From an uncultured Clostridia bacterium (GTDB lineage Bacteria; Bacillota; Clostridia; Saccharofermentanales; Saccharofermentanaceae): 64,000 nucleotides of DNA. The stretch lies in NCBI GenBank assembly GCA_946407705.1, contig CAMJPC010000002.1:335364-399363 (forward strand). The letters run 5' to 3'. The position numbers were made by a program, and so were the translations under genes. Numbering within the stretch: the first letter of the stretch is position 1; each line of letters begins with the position of its first letter. A model generated the notes under the pieces. The model was not told the DNA's origin, ran no database searches, and saw nothing but the letters and a program-made list of their open reading frames with translations. Positions 18,227-26,971 of the stretch are shown piece by piece.

Positions 18227-18546
18227 TAAAAGACCATCCTCCTGATATGAGGTTTTGTTTAAGCTTAAGCAAAACAGCCTTAGTAAGTGCTTTAGGGGAA
18301 TCTCGGTCTCTCGCCGTAAAAACGGCATACCCTATGTCAAGGCATAATTATACTTATAGCAATCAAAAATTTTACTACGGATTTCCTCATTCGTCAACAA
18401 AAAATATAAATTATTTATACGCGCAAATAACGATATTAATGCGCCCGCCCGAAAATGTCCTCTAAAACACACGGAAAACAGCCGTTTTGAGGGGTATAAT
18501 AACAGGAACGGTATATCATCAGACATGACTTAAGGAGGTTATCGCC
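18227..18546. promoter_or_regulatory. Divergent intergenic region with a -10-like TATAAT
   Basis: This 320-base AT-rich gap separates the divergent zinc-ribbon and acidic-protein genes and must hold their promoters. A perfect TATAAT lies at 18495-18500, 47 bases before the plus-strand start, but I see no clear -35 at the right distance. No gene is seen inside. Confidence 0.45.
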
Positions 18547-18948
18547 ATGAGATGGGAAGACTTGCCCGAATCACTTAATTGGGACCGTAGACTGGCCTAT
18601 TTTCTTGACCCTGCCAAGCAGAACGAGATCACCAGGGAAGAACTTCAGGAAGCATTGGCGATCCTCACTTCGCTTTACTGCGACGAGCACTACAATCTCC
18701 GTTTCCTCGAATGCTACATCGAAGAGCACATGGGCGAAGACAAGCTCGAACAGATAATCGAGAACGGCATCCGGACCGACGCGGTCCTCGACCGTTACGC
18801 TGTCGTCATTGACGAGGAAGAGATAGAAGACCGCATGATCGCCGCGCGTGACATGGTCAACAGGATCGCAGATGAATATGACGATCTCGCGGCCCAGGAC
18901 CGCGAAGAGAACGGCGGTTCGCAAGGCGACTGGCCAAGCGACTTCTAA
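18547..18948 (+). CDS. Acidic hypothetical protein
   Basis: A 133-residue strongly acidic, mostly helical protein beginning MRWEDLPESLNW. It has no signal peptide, membrane segment or motif I know. AAGGAGG seven bases upstream and a good -10 sequence support expression. It is a stand-alone gene, with no evident operon partner. Confidence 0.65.
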   Translation: MRWEDLPESLNWDRRLAYFLDPAKQNEITREELQEALAILTSLYCDEHYNLRFLECYIEEHMGEDKLEQIIENGIRTDAVLDRYAVVIDEEEIEDRMIAARDMVNRIADEYDDLAAQDREENGGSQGDWPSDF

Positions 18949-19254
18949 GCCTTTATTTCAGCTGATTTGAGCTTTCTTTTCGGGCATCCGGCAAATACCG
19001 GAGGCCGGGTTTGTCATGTGATTTTTTCGATGGCGGCGGAAAGCTTGATCACACTATGCTTTGACCTTCAAAGTAAGTATTTTCAGGCATTTCGGGGCGA
19101 AAACCGCAGTTTTCCCTTAGTTTTGCTACGAATTTGACTCATTGTTGTCACATACGGTAAATATTCAAGCGGTAGTATATGTATGAATATCCCTAAATGG
19201 CACATCATGCGGGGACTTAAGTGATTTGGAATTAAACAGAAAGGTGATATTGAA
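18949..19254 (+). other. Intergenic region with hairpin and likely promoter
   Basis: A GC-rich inverted repeat near 18985-19015 (CCGGCAAATACCGG) may end the upstream transcript. Further on, TTGACT near 19134 with an AT-rich element ~18 bases later is a possible promoter for the lipoprotein at 19255. No gene is seen. Confidence 0.4.
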
Positions 19255-19821
19255 ATGAAAAGATTCGAGTTAGACAGAACCAAGATTGTTTCAATTGCTC
19301 TTGCTTCAATATTAACGTTTATGCTCGTAACAGGCTGCGCCAAGAAAAAGGCAGTCGTAACAAGTCTTGCCACAGTCGCGACCACGACTGAGATAACAAC
19401 AGAGTCAACGACCGAGTCCGAGACAGAGACTGAGACTGAGACTGAAACCGAGACCGAGACCTCCGAGACAACAACGGAGACGACGACCGAAGCAACCACG
19501 ACCGAGGCCACGACCACGGAAGAAGAGACCACGACCACCAAGAAAAAGACCACGACCAAAAAGAAGAAGGCCACGACCGCTCCCGGCAAGATCAAGACAA
19601 CAGCCATGAGACTTAAGGTCTATGCCAAGGGCAAGATGAACGTAAGATCCGGTCCGGGCACCAACTACAAGATCGTCAAGACCCTCGAAAAGGGTGACGC
19701 CATCGACGTAAGAGGCAAGACCAACAACGGCTGGTACAAGACCATCAACGGCAACTACGTCCTCGCCTCCCTCACGACAAAGACACAGCCCAAGAACACA
19801 AACACCAATAAGTTTGAGTAA
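19255..19821 (+). CDS. Lipoprotein with Thr/Glu repeat stalk and bacterial SH3 domain
   Basis: A 188-residue protein. The signal peptide ends in a lipobox (LVTGC). Residues ~45-115 are a low-complexity stalk: alternating Thr-Glu, then Thr-rich with lysines. A C-terminal SH3b-like domain (~120-175) contains the typical MNVRSGPGTNYKIV and a GWYK motif. Such SH3b domains bind cell-wall peptides, so the protein probably bridges membrane and peptidoglycan. The stalk is built on GAGACT-type hexamers and could change in length by slippage. A terminator follows at 19841. Confidence 0.8.
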   Translation: MKRFELDRTKIVSIALASILTFMLVTGCAKKKAVVTSLATVATTTEITTESTTESETETETETETETETSETTTETTTEATTTEATTTEEETTTTKKKTTTKKKKATTAPGKIKTTAMRLKVYAKGKMNVRSGPGTNYKIVKTLEKGDAIDVRGKTNNGWYKTINGNYVLASLTTKTQPKNTNTNKFE

Positions 19822-19840
19822 AGTAAAAAGCCAGAGAAAA

Positions 19841-19867
19841 AGGCGCCTCGCACGGGGCGCCTTTTTT
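19841..19867 (+). terminator. Intrinsic terminator
   Basis: GGCGCC(TCG) pairs with (CGG)GGCGCC around CAC, followed by TTTTTT. It ends the SH3 lipoprotein transcript. Confidence 0.85.
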
Positions 19868-20007
19868 ATTGACCAAACCCACGCCTATGAAGAATAAATA
19901 CCAAAAATGTGTCTGACAGAGTCTTTTTAATGTGCTAAAATTGCTTGTCATATGCGGAGACGAAGGATTTTCGCTTCCGCAAGTCCAAGACGAAGAAGGT
20001 GGGCGTT

Positions 20008-21120
20008 ATGTCAGACACAAAGACATACAGGGTATTCGTGCTCAATCCCGGCAGCACGTCAACGAAGCTCGAGTATTTCGAGAACGAGAAGAGCATCAAA
20101 AAGGACAACATTTTCCACGACTCAACTATTCTACGCAATTTCGATACCATTAACGCCCAGCTATACTACCGCATGGAATACGTCCGCAAGTGGCTTAAAG
20201 ACAACGACATCGACCTCACCGGCATTGACGCGATCGTCGGCAGAGGCGGCGCGTGCTATCCCGTCTCGAGCGGCACATACGAAGTTGACGAGAGACTCTT
20301 AAACGACGTCCGCGCTGCAAAAGGCGGCGTTTACCACTCCTCCATGCTCGGCATCCAGATGGCGAAAGAACTCCACGACGAGTTCGGCGGCCGTCTTCTC
20401 ATGGTCGACCCGATCGTCGTTGACGAACTTCAGGACGTGGCAAGGATCACAGGCGTAAAGGGCCTTTACAGGACTTCCGCAACACACGCCCTCAACCTCA
20501 AGGCTACCGCCCGCGAGCATGCCAAGAGGACCGGCGTCAAATATAAGGACATGAACTACATCGTCTGCCACATCGACGGCGGCATCACCGTAACGGCTCA
20601 CCAGAAGGGCCGCATGATAGACGCTAACGACGGCAGCGGCGGCGACGGCCCGTTCACTCCCACCCGCATGGGCACGATGGCAGTTACCGACGTCATCAAA
20701 TTCCTTTTCGACAAGCCGATCGACGAAGTAAGAAAGCTCTGCCAGTCAACAGGCGGCCTTTCTTCATGGTTCGGCACATCAAATTCTGACACCATCCACG
20801 AGTTAGTTGAGCAGGGCGACCCCAAGGCAACACTCATCTGGAACGCCCTGATCTACCAGATCACAAAGCTCATCGGCTCCATGGCATGCGTGCTTCACGG
20901 CAAGGTTGACGCGATCATCCTCACCGGCGGACTGATGCGTTTCGACGACGTTCTTGAAGGCATCAGGGAAGCATGCGAATGGATCGCGCCCGTCTCCTCC
21001 TATCCCGGAGAACTCGAGCACGAGGCAATGAGAGACGGCGCACTCCGCGTTCTGCGCGGCGAGGAAGAAGCAAAGACATATCCCGGAAAGCCTGTTTTCT
21101 CGGGATTTGATTTCGATTGA
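20008..21120 (+). CDS. buk: Butyrate kinase-like acyl kinase
   Basis: A 370-residue member of the acetate/butyrate kinase family. The NPGSTSTK phosphate-binding signature near the N-terminus is that of butyrate kinases (acetate kinases read NxGSSSxK), and HIDGGITV and GDGPFTPTRMG follow. It should phosphorylate a short-chain fatty acid or, in reverse, make ATP from the acyl phosphate. The start at 20008 follows AAGGTGGG; a longer frame has no site. Its partner 14 bases downstream is a phosphate acetyltransferase and not a butyryltransferase, so the natural substrate may be acetyl phosphate as well as butyryl phosphate. Confidence 0.85.
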   Translation: MSDTKTYRVFVLNPGSTSTKLEYFENEKSIKKDNIFHDSTILRNFDTINAQLYYRMEYVRKWLKDNDIDLTGIDAIVGRGGACYPVSSGTYEVDERLLNDVRAAKGGVYHSSMLGIQMAKELHDEFGGRLLMVDPIVVDELQDVARITGVKGLYRTSATHALNLKATAREHAKRTGVKYKDMNYIVCHIDGGITVTAHQKGRMIDANDGSGGDGPFTPTRMGTMAVTDVIKFLFDKPIDEVRKLCQSTGGLSSWFGTSNSDTIHELVEQGDPKATLIWNALIYQITKLIGSMACVLHGKVDAIILTGGLMRFDDVLEGIREACEWIAPVSSYPGELEHEAMRDGALRVLRGEEEAKTYPGKPVFSGFDFD

Positions 21121-21134
21121 TAAAGGAGGCACTT

Positions 21135-22142
21135 ATGGGTTTCATCGACACGATCAAGGCAAAAGCAAAGGCAGATCTCAAGACGATCGTCCTCCCCGAA
21201 TCAGAGGATGACAGAACCCTCAAAGCTGCCGAAACAGTAGTAAAAGAAGGCTTCGCGCTCCCCATCATCTTAGGCGCAGAGTCCGATGTAAAAGCCTCCG
21301 CCGAGCGCCTCGGCGTCTCGCTCGAAGGCGTTAAGATCCTTGATAACACGAAGTCTTCTGACATCGACAGATATGCAGCGCTTCTCGCTGAGATCCGCGC
21401 GAAAAAGGGAATGACCTTCGACCAGGCAAAAGAGATCCTTCTTTCTGACCGCCTGACCTTCGGCATCCTCATGGTCAAGGCCGGCGATGCCGACGGACTC
21501 GTATCAGGCGCATGCCACACATCTGCTGACATGCTCCGCCCAGCCCTCCAGATCATCAAGACGGCACCCGGAAGAAAGGTCGCTTCGATAGCGTTTATTT
21601 TCGAGCTGCCCACCACCGAGTTCGGCGAAAACGGCATCCTCCTCTGCGCAGACTGCGCCCTGATGCAGGACCCCAACCCCGAAGAACTCGCTGAGATCGG
21701 CGCCGAATCCGCCGCATCCTTCGAGGCGCTCGTCGCTCCCGAGGCCCGCGTCGCTTTCCTCTGCCACTCCACCAAGGGCTCCGCAAAACACCCCTTCGTC
21801 GACAAGGTAACTTCAGCAGTCGCCATCGCAAAGGAAAAGTATCCTGACGTCCTGCTCGACGGCGAACTCCAGCTCGACGCGGCGATCATCCCCGAAGTAG
21901 GTGCTTCCAAGGCTCCCGGCTCACCCGTCGCAGGCAAGGCCAACGTTCTCATCTTCCCTAACCTCGAGGCTGGCAACATCGGCTACAAGCTGATCCAGCG
22001 AATCGGCAAAGCCAACGCTTACAGCTTCCTCCAGGGCCTCGCAGCACCCGTCAACGACCTGTCCAGAGGATGCAGCGTTGAGGAGATCGTAGGTGTCATT
22101 GCCGTCACTGCAGTTCAGGCACAGCAGATCAGGAAGGCGTAA
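21135..22142 (+). CDS. pta: Phosphate acetyltransferase
   Basis: A 335-residue protein of the short (domain-III only) Pta type. It has the family's C-terminal signature: DGELQLDAAI, KAPGSPVAGKANVLIFPNL, and PVNDLSRGC. It interconverts acetyl-CoA and acetyl phosphate in the cytoplasm, the step before substrate-level ATP formation. AAAGGAGG precedes the ATG at 21135. It follows the butyrate-kinase-like gene by 14 bases and is surely co-transcribed, with a hairpin at 22174 ending the unit. Confidence 0.92.
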   Translation: MGFIDTIKAKAKADLKTIVLPESEDDRTLKAAETVVKEGFALPIILGAESDVKASAERLGVSLEGVKILDNTKSSDIDRYAALLAEIRAKKGMTFDQAKEILLSDRLTFGILMVKAGDADGLVSGACHTSADMLRPALQIIKTAPGRKVASIAFIFELPTTEFGENGILLCADCALMQDPNPEELAEIGAESAASFEALVAPEARVAFLCHSTKGSAKHPFVDKVTSAVAIAKEKYPDVLLDGELQLDAAIIPEVGASKAPGSPVAGKANVLIFPNLEAGNIGYKLIQRIGKANAYSFLQGLAAPVNDLSRGCSVEEIVGVIAVTAVQAQQIRKA

Positions 22143-22173
22143 AGCTCAGGCTTCAGACTCGGTTTTTATCAGA

Positions 22174-22215
22174 CTACCGACAAAATCCTCGAAAAGACAG
22201 ATTTTGTCGGTAGTT
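22174..22215. terminator. Strong hairpin between convergent genes
   Basis: A perfect 15-bp stem (ACTACCGACAAAATC and its complement) encloses a 12-nt loop. It lies between pta and the convergent transpeptidase gene and probably ends transcripts from one or both sides, although the following sequence is only moderately T-rich. Confidence 0.65.
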
Positions 22216-22267
22216 GTTGTAAATCGTTGCAGAACGGTCGGAATCGCAGGGACGTTCGATCAAAGGA

Positions 22268-23467
22268 TCACTTAAGGAATTTCTTCTTATACAATACGCA
22301 CTTGGACCAGCTGGGGACGTTGTCGTAGATCCACTTGGCGTTAGCGGTGGCGAGGCGGATGCAGCCGTGGGAGCAGCGTTTGCCGAGGCGGCCGTCCAAA
22401 ACTTTCTTGCCGTTGTGTCCCTTGTAGGTGATGCTGTGGATCCAGAGTTCGCGGTGGATCCTGGTGCCCCAGTAGACCTGCGATCCGTAGGAATAGAAGC
22501 CTTTGGTCTTGATGCCGAGGTCGTAGATGCCGTTCCAGTAGGTCGTGTAGACGCCGGGCGAGCATATGAAGAACTTGATCAGCTGCCAGTGGTGTTTCTT
22601 GCCCTTGAAAACTCCGAGGAAGCAGTACTGGCTGTCGACTAAGACCATGTACTTGGTCTTGCTGCTGTACTTCTGGGCTTTTTTGATCATGTAGGCTTTG
22701 ATCTTGGCGGCGTCTTTGTAGTAAGAATTCGTCTTGCTGACGACGCCGTTGATGTTGGGCATCTTGATGGTGTCAGCCTGGTTGCGTTCGACGAGGACGA
22801 TCTGGATCGCTTCGATGCAGCGGTCGTAGTCTTCGTTGCCGGTGATCCAGCCGTCGCAGCACCAGCCGAGCCAGCCGTTCGTGTCGAGGCAGACCCTGTA
22901 GAAGACTCTGTATCTGACGAGAAGGCGGTCGGTCAGGTAGAGCCTGATCTTCTGCATCGGCTTCTTGGCTTTTGCATTGCCGGCGACCTCGAAATTGCCA
23001 GCCTGGCCGGTCCAGCCGAGGCCGTCGATATAGGTGTCGCAGCAGATGCGGCCTTCGATGTCCGACTTGATGCCGACCTCGAGAGCCTCGATGCTCAGGC
23101 CTTTGCCGGGCTTGCCGCAGACCATGCCCTGCTGCGTGTATTCCTTGTCCCAGCCCTTTCCGTGCATGAACGCGCGGTATGTGAGCTCAGCGCCTTCGGG
23201 CACTTCGTATGCAACGGTCTTGGGTTTTGTGTTCTTGGGTTTCTTGGTGGGGGTCTTCTTGGAAGTCTTTTTCGCGCCCTCGAAAAGATCGTCAGTCAGG
23301 GCATCTTCTTCGACCGGGGCCGCGTCCAGGGCTTCTTCTGCCAGGGCGTCTTCGTAAGCTCCGGAGACGGCCGAAGCGTCAGACGTCAGCGGCGCGATCT
23401 CCATGAGCATCGTTGCCGTCAGAAGTGCCGTCAGAAAAATGCAGCTTATGCGCTTGAAACTGACCAA
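22268..23467 (-). CDS. L,D-transpeptidase (YkuD) with ChW-like repeats
   Basis: A 399-residue exported protein with an N-terminal signal (cleavage after ~32) and a Lys/Pro/Thr-rich linker (~70-90). Three repeats (~92-230), each centred on a GW pair, resemble clostridial hydrophobic-W (ChW) repeats (GKGW...GLSIEALEV; GLGWTG; NGWLGWCCDGW...CIEAIQI). The C-terminal YkuD domain (~255-399) has the catalytic SHGCIRL motif with its cysteine and histidine. It should form 3-3 cross-links or attach proteins in peptidoglycan; ChW modules are thought to bind wall or substrate. Confidence 0.85.
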   Translation of the reverse strand: MVSFKRISCIFLTALLTATMLMEIAPLTSDASAVSGAYEDALAEEALDAAPVEEDALTDDLFEGAKKTSKKTPTKKPKNTKPKTVAYEVPEGAELTYRAFMHGKGWDKEYTQQGMVCGKPGKGLSIEALEVGIKSDIEGRICCDTYIDGLGWTGQAGNFEVAGNAKAKKPMQKIRLYLTDRLLVRYRVFYRVCLDTNGWLGWCCDGWITGNEDYDRCIEAIQIVLVERNQADTIKMPNINGVVSKTNSYYKDAAKIKAYMIKKAQKYSSKTKYMVLVDSQYCFLGVFKGKKHHWQLIKFFICSPGVYTTYWNGIYDLGIKTKGFYSYGSQVYWGTRIHRELWIHSITYKGHNGKKVLDGRLGKRCSHGCIRLATANAKWIYDNVPSWSKCVLYKKKFLK

Positions 23468-23588
23468 AACCGTTCTCCTCCGTTTTTATTCTGTGATATC
23501 TTATCATACAATTCCTACAGATATGACATACACCTGCACAGATTGAAGTATACTTGTAAAAGATTATTGGACCCAAGGAGTGATCACC

Positions 23589-25898
23589 ATGAAAAAGTCA
23601 TCCGCAACGATAGTCATGTCCATGCTCCTCGTGTCGGCGTTAGCGCTGGAAGGCTGCGCCGGAACGGGATACAAAGGCCGGCAAGTCGGCAAGGACGCGG
23701 AGGTTAAGGCCGCGACGCTTGCTGACAACGCGCCGAAGATCGACGATTCGAACAACCCCGTCGCACAGGGCAAGAAGATCATTGACATCAATTTCGATGA
23801 CGGCGGCACGGCGGGATTCGGTTCGTTCAAGGAAGGCGGCGAGTTCTACCTTGCCAACAAGGACGGCATGCTCGACGTTAAGGTCGTGAACGTAGGTTAC
23901 CTGGATTACTCCAACCAGGCATTCTGGGACGGGTTCCCCCTCGTTGAAGGATGCGAATACACTTACAGTTTCGACATCAAGTCGGACATCGAGCGCAAGG
24001 TCGAGTACCGTCTGCAGATCAACGGCGGCGACTACCACGCTTACAAGGGCGAATACATCAAGGTCGGCCCCGAGGTCACGAACTTCTCGGTCGATTTCGT
24101 TATGAAAGACAAATCGGACGCTTCTCCGAGATTAGTTTTCAATATGGGATTTATGGACGATATGGATAAAGCAAACAAGCCTTCAGAACACCACATTTAC
24201 ATCGATAACATCTGCCTTCAGGTCAAGGACAACGCCAACGCGAAAACTCCCGAGATCGAGGCTCTCCCCTCCTACCTCAATGTCGCCGTCAACCAGATGG
24301 GCTACAGGCTCAATGACGAGAAGACCGTCTTTGTTAAGACGCAGAACAACAAGGAGGATTTCTTCGTAGTCAACGCAGAGACCGGCAAGATCGTATGGCA
24401 GGGCAAGCTCTCTGAGACTGCTGACGACCCGGCTTCAAAGAGCAAGGTCGCAAGGGGCGATTTCTCCGGGGTCAACCAGGCAGGAACCTACTACATCTAC
24501 ACCGCCGCGGGTGCTTCCTACACCTTCAGGATCGGCGATGACGTTTACAAGGATCTCTACAAGGACGTCGTTCTGATGCTCTACAGGCAGCGCTGCGGCG
24601 TCGCGACCGACAAGGCGATCGCTGGCGAGGACTTCGCGCACGAGGCCTGCCACACGGGCGAAGCAAAGATCTTCGGCACCGATCAGAAGAAAGACGTATC
24701 AGGCGGCTGGCATGACGCGGGCGACTACGGAAGATATGTCGTCTCAGGCGCGAAAACGATAGCGGACCTTTTCGCTGCGTACGAAGACTACGGCGTAAAG
24801 GCTGACGACTTAGGCCTCCCCGAGAGCGGCAACGGTGTTCCGGACCTCCTCGACGAAGCCCGTTTCGAGCTCGAGTGGATGCTCAAGATGCAGGATGAAA
24901 AGACCGGCGGCGTCTATCACAAAGTCACCGGCATGAAGTTCCCTGACATGGCAACGATTCCCGAAAAGGAAAAAGAAGAAATGGTAATAGCGCCCGTCTC
25001 CACCACCGCAACAGGCGACTTCGCGGCAGTAATGGCAAGGGCGGCGATCATCTACAAGGACATTGACGCAGCCTTCGCCGCAAAGGCATACGCGGCAGCG
25101 GCAAATGCCTGGAAATACATCGCCGACAACAACGACACGACGGGCTTCAAGAACCCCGAGGGCATGGACACCGGCGAATACCCCGACGCAAACACTCTGG
25201 ACGAAAGATTCTGGGCTGCAGCAGAGCTCTACCTCGCGGCAAACGCTGAGGCTGGCGGTGCAAAGAAAGCAGACGCAGACGCTTACTCTGCCTTCATCAA
25301 GAAGACCGTCTCCGACTCCGCCCTCAAGCTCGGCCTCGGCTGGACCGACATGGCAATGTACGCCGTCTACGACCTTGCGAAGTCATCAACTGAGTTCGCC
25401 GCAGACGCCAAGAAGCTCCTCCTCGCAGAGGCTGACAAGCTGATCTCTGACGCCGCAGGCGACAGGTATTTCCAGAGTCTCGGAACAAACTACTACTGGG
25501 GCAGCAACATGGGCATCGCTTCCAACGGCGAGCTCCTCTACATGGCTTCCCACGTCGCTGACGAGAAGGCTGCCGTAAATTACAAGTCGGCCGCTTCCAA
25601 GCAGCTCAACTACCTCCTCGGCGCTAACGCGATGGGCTATTCCTTCGTCACCGGCTACGGTGAGTTCTGTCCCAAGAACGTCCACCACAGGCCCTCCGTC
25701 GCAGCCGGCAAAGCAATGCCCGGCATGCTCGTAGGCGGCGCGGACAACGCTCTCGAGGACGATTACGCAAAGAAGATGTGCAAGGACGAAGCGCCCTCGA
25801 TGTGCTACGTCGACAACGACGCAAGCTACTCCACCAACGAGGTCACCGTCTACTGGAACTCCCCGTTGATCTACATCCTCGCAGCCGAGGGATCCTGA
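23589..25898 (+). CDS. GH9 family cellulase (endoglucanase) lipoprotein
   Basis: A 769-residue protein. The signal peptide ends in a lipobox (LEGC), so the enzyme should be anchored on the cell surface. Residues ~55-205 look like a CBM4/9-type carbohydrate-binding domain. An Ig-like CelD_N domain (~215-310) begins YLNVAVNQMGY. The GH9 (alpha/alpha)6 catalytic domain (~320-765) has GGWHDAGDYGRY with the two catalytic aspartates, and NEVTVYWNSPLIY with the acid glutamate near the end. No dockerin is present, so it is not a cellulosome part. AAGGAG is eight bases before the ATG. The gene runs directly into surE. Confidence 0.92.
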   Translation: MKKSSATIVMSMLLVSALALEGCAGTGYKGRQVGKDAEVKAATLADNAPKIDDSNNPVAQGKKIIDINFDDGGTAGFGSFKEGGEFYLANKDGMLDVKVVNVGYLDYSNQAFWDGFPLVEGCEYTYSFDIKSDIERKVEYRLQINGGDYHAYKGEYIKVGPEVTNFSVDFVMKDKSDASPRLVFNMGFMDDMDKANKPSEHHIYIDNICLQVKDNANAKTPEIEALPSYLNVAVNQMGYRLNDEKTVFVKTQNNKEDFFVVNAETGKIVWQGKLSETADDPASKSKVARGDFSGVNQAGTYYIYTAAGASYTFRIGDDVYKDLYKDVVLMLYRQRCGVATDKAIAGEDFAHEACHTGEAKIFGTDQKKDVSGGWHDAGDYGRYVVSGAKTIADLFAAYEDYGVKADDLGLPESGNGVPDLLDEARFELEWMLKMQDEKTGGVYHKVTGMKFPDMATIPEKEKEEMVIAPVSTTATGDFAAVMARAAIIYKDIDAAFAAKAYAAAANAWKYIADNNDTTGFKNPEGMDTGEYPDANTLDERFWAAAELYLAANAEAGGAKKADADAYSAFIKKTVSDSALKLGLGWTDMAMYAVYDLAKSSTEFAADAKKLLLAEADKLISDAAGDRYFQSLGTNYYWGSNMGIASNGELLYMASHVADEKAAVNYKSAASKQLNYLLGANAMGYSFVTGYGEFCPKNVHHRPSVAAGKAMPGMLVGGADNALEDDYAKKMCKDEAPSMCYVDNDASYSTNEVTVYWNSPLIYILAAEGS

Positions 25899-25911
25899 GT
25901 TGAGTGATATA

Positions 25912-26604
25912 ATGAAGCCTATGAAGATCTGGGTAGTAAACGACGACGGCATAGATTCTGAAGGCATCAAAGTGCTGACACGCCATGCCATGAAATTCGG
26001 CGAGGTCACGGTCATCGCGCCCGTCGAGCAGTGCTCGGGCATGTCCCAGCGCCTGACGATCGGCCTTTTCGAGAAGGGCAAGGTCAAAAGAAAGATCAAG
26101 AAAGTCCGCTTCCCGATCAAGGGCGTTGACGCCTACGCAGTCGACGGCACCCCCACCGACTGCATGATAATCGCCTCCGAGTACATCCCGGAGAAGCCCG
26201 ACATTGTTTTCTCGGGCATCAACCACGGCGAAAACGCGGGCATCGACATCCTCTACTCCGGCACGATCGGCGCCGCCATGGAGGCTCTGGTCCAGCGCAT
26301 CCCCGCCATCGCTTTCTCCCTCAAGTGGGAGGCCACGGACTATGAGCTTGTCGACCGGGAGATCGACGGCATAATCACCGCCCTCCTCGAGAAAAAGCTC
26401 CCCCGCAACCAGATCTGGAACGTCAACTTCCCCGTCCACAAGCCCTCCGAGTTCAAGGGCATCCTCTGGGACCGCGTCCCCAGCCAGCGCCGCTACGGCA
26501 ACTGCCCGCAGGACCCCGCCGACGTTGAGAACTCCGACCGCGTCGCCCTCGACGAAGGCTACATCTCGATCGGCAAAGTCACGAACATGGCCCTGGTGCC
26601 GTGA
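25912..26604 (+). CDS. surE: 5'/3'-nucleotidase SurE
   Basis: About 230 residues. It has the SurE metal site NDDGI near the N-terminus, then APVEQCSGMS, VDGTPTDC and SGINHGENAG, all family signatures. SurE dephosphorylates nucleoside monophosphates and takes part in survival under stress. The exact start is uncertain: a TTG at 25900, ATG at 25912 and ATG at 25921 are all in frame, and 25921 gives the N-terminus (MKIWVVNDDG) most like the family. It begins 13 bases or so after the cellulase stop, so the two are likely one transcript. Confidence 0.9.
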   Translation: MKPMKIWVVNDDGIDSEGIKVLTRHAMKFGEVTVIAPVEQCSGMSQRLTIGLFEKGKVKRKIKKVRFPIKGVDAYAVDGTPTDCMIIASEYIPEKPDIVFSGINHGENAGIDILYSGTIGAAMEALVQRIPAIAFSLKWEATDYELVDREIDGIITALLEKKLPRNQIWNVNFPVHKPSEFKGILWDRVPSQRRYGNCPQDPADVENSDRVALDEGYISIGKVTNMALVP

Positions 26605-26627
26605 TCCCTCCCCCTATTGATCCTCGA

Positions 26628-26661
26628 TTCAGGGCCGGCCCGCTTTGGACCGGCTCTTTTT
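26628..26661 (+). terminator. Intrinsic terminator after surE
   Basis: GGCCGG and CCGGC(T) arms flank CCCGCTTTGGA and are followed by TTTTT at ~26658. It is placed just after the surE stop. Confidence 0.65.
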
Positions 26662-26666
26662 GTCGG

Positions 26667-26858
26667 CTTACTTACTAAAACCCCGTTTTTTGCAGTTTAG
26701 TAAGTGCGTTTTTGCAAAAAACACCCCAAAAACGGCCCGGTTTACTTACGAAAAGGTGATTTAGAGCCGTTTTAGTAAGTAAAGAGAGTCCTCCAGCGCC
26801 ACATAAACGCTCAAATTTACTTACTAAAACCGGGTTTTGAGGCACTTTCGTAAGTAAA
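26667..26858. repeat. Nested palindromic repeat with GTAAGTAA/TTACTTAC arms
   Basis: Six copies of a ~13-nt arm, TTTACTTAC(T/G)AAAA or its complement, lie at about 26669, 26694, 26741, 26770, 26815 and 26848. They pair as three local hairpins. They also pair as a larger nested structure: the G-variant at 26741 is the perfect complement of the last arm (TTTCGTAAGTAAA), while the two inner T-variant arms match each other. A further GTAAGTAA lies at 26944. No gene is seen. Confidence 0.7.
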
Positions 26859-26917
26859 GCCTGCTTAAAAAGCTTTGGCAGGTCAGCCGTGCTTCAGGCT
26901 AACCCGGCCCGCCGCAC

Positions 26918-26944
26918 AAAAAAACCGCCCGAAGGCGGTTTTTG
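26918..26944. terminator. Bidirectional intrinsic terminator
   Basis: AAAACCGCC CGAA GGCGGTTTTT: a short GC stem with a tetraloop, A-run to the left and T-run to the right. It lies 28 bases beyond the stop of the minus-strand nucleotidase gene and suits both strands. Confidence 0.85.
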
Positions 26945-26971
26945 TAAGTAATCGTGATTAAGGATAAAAGA

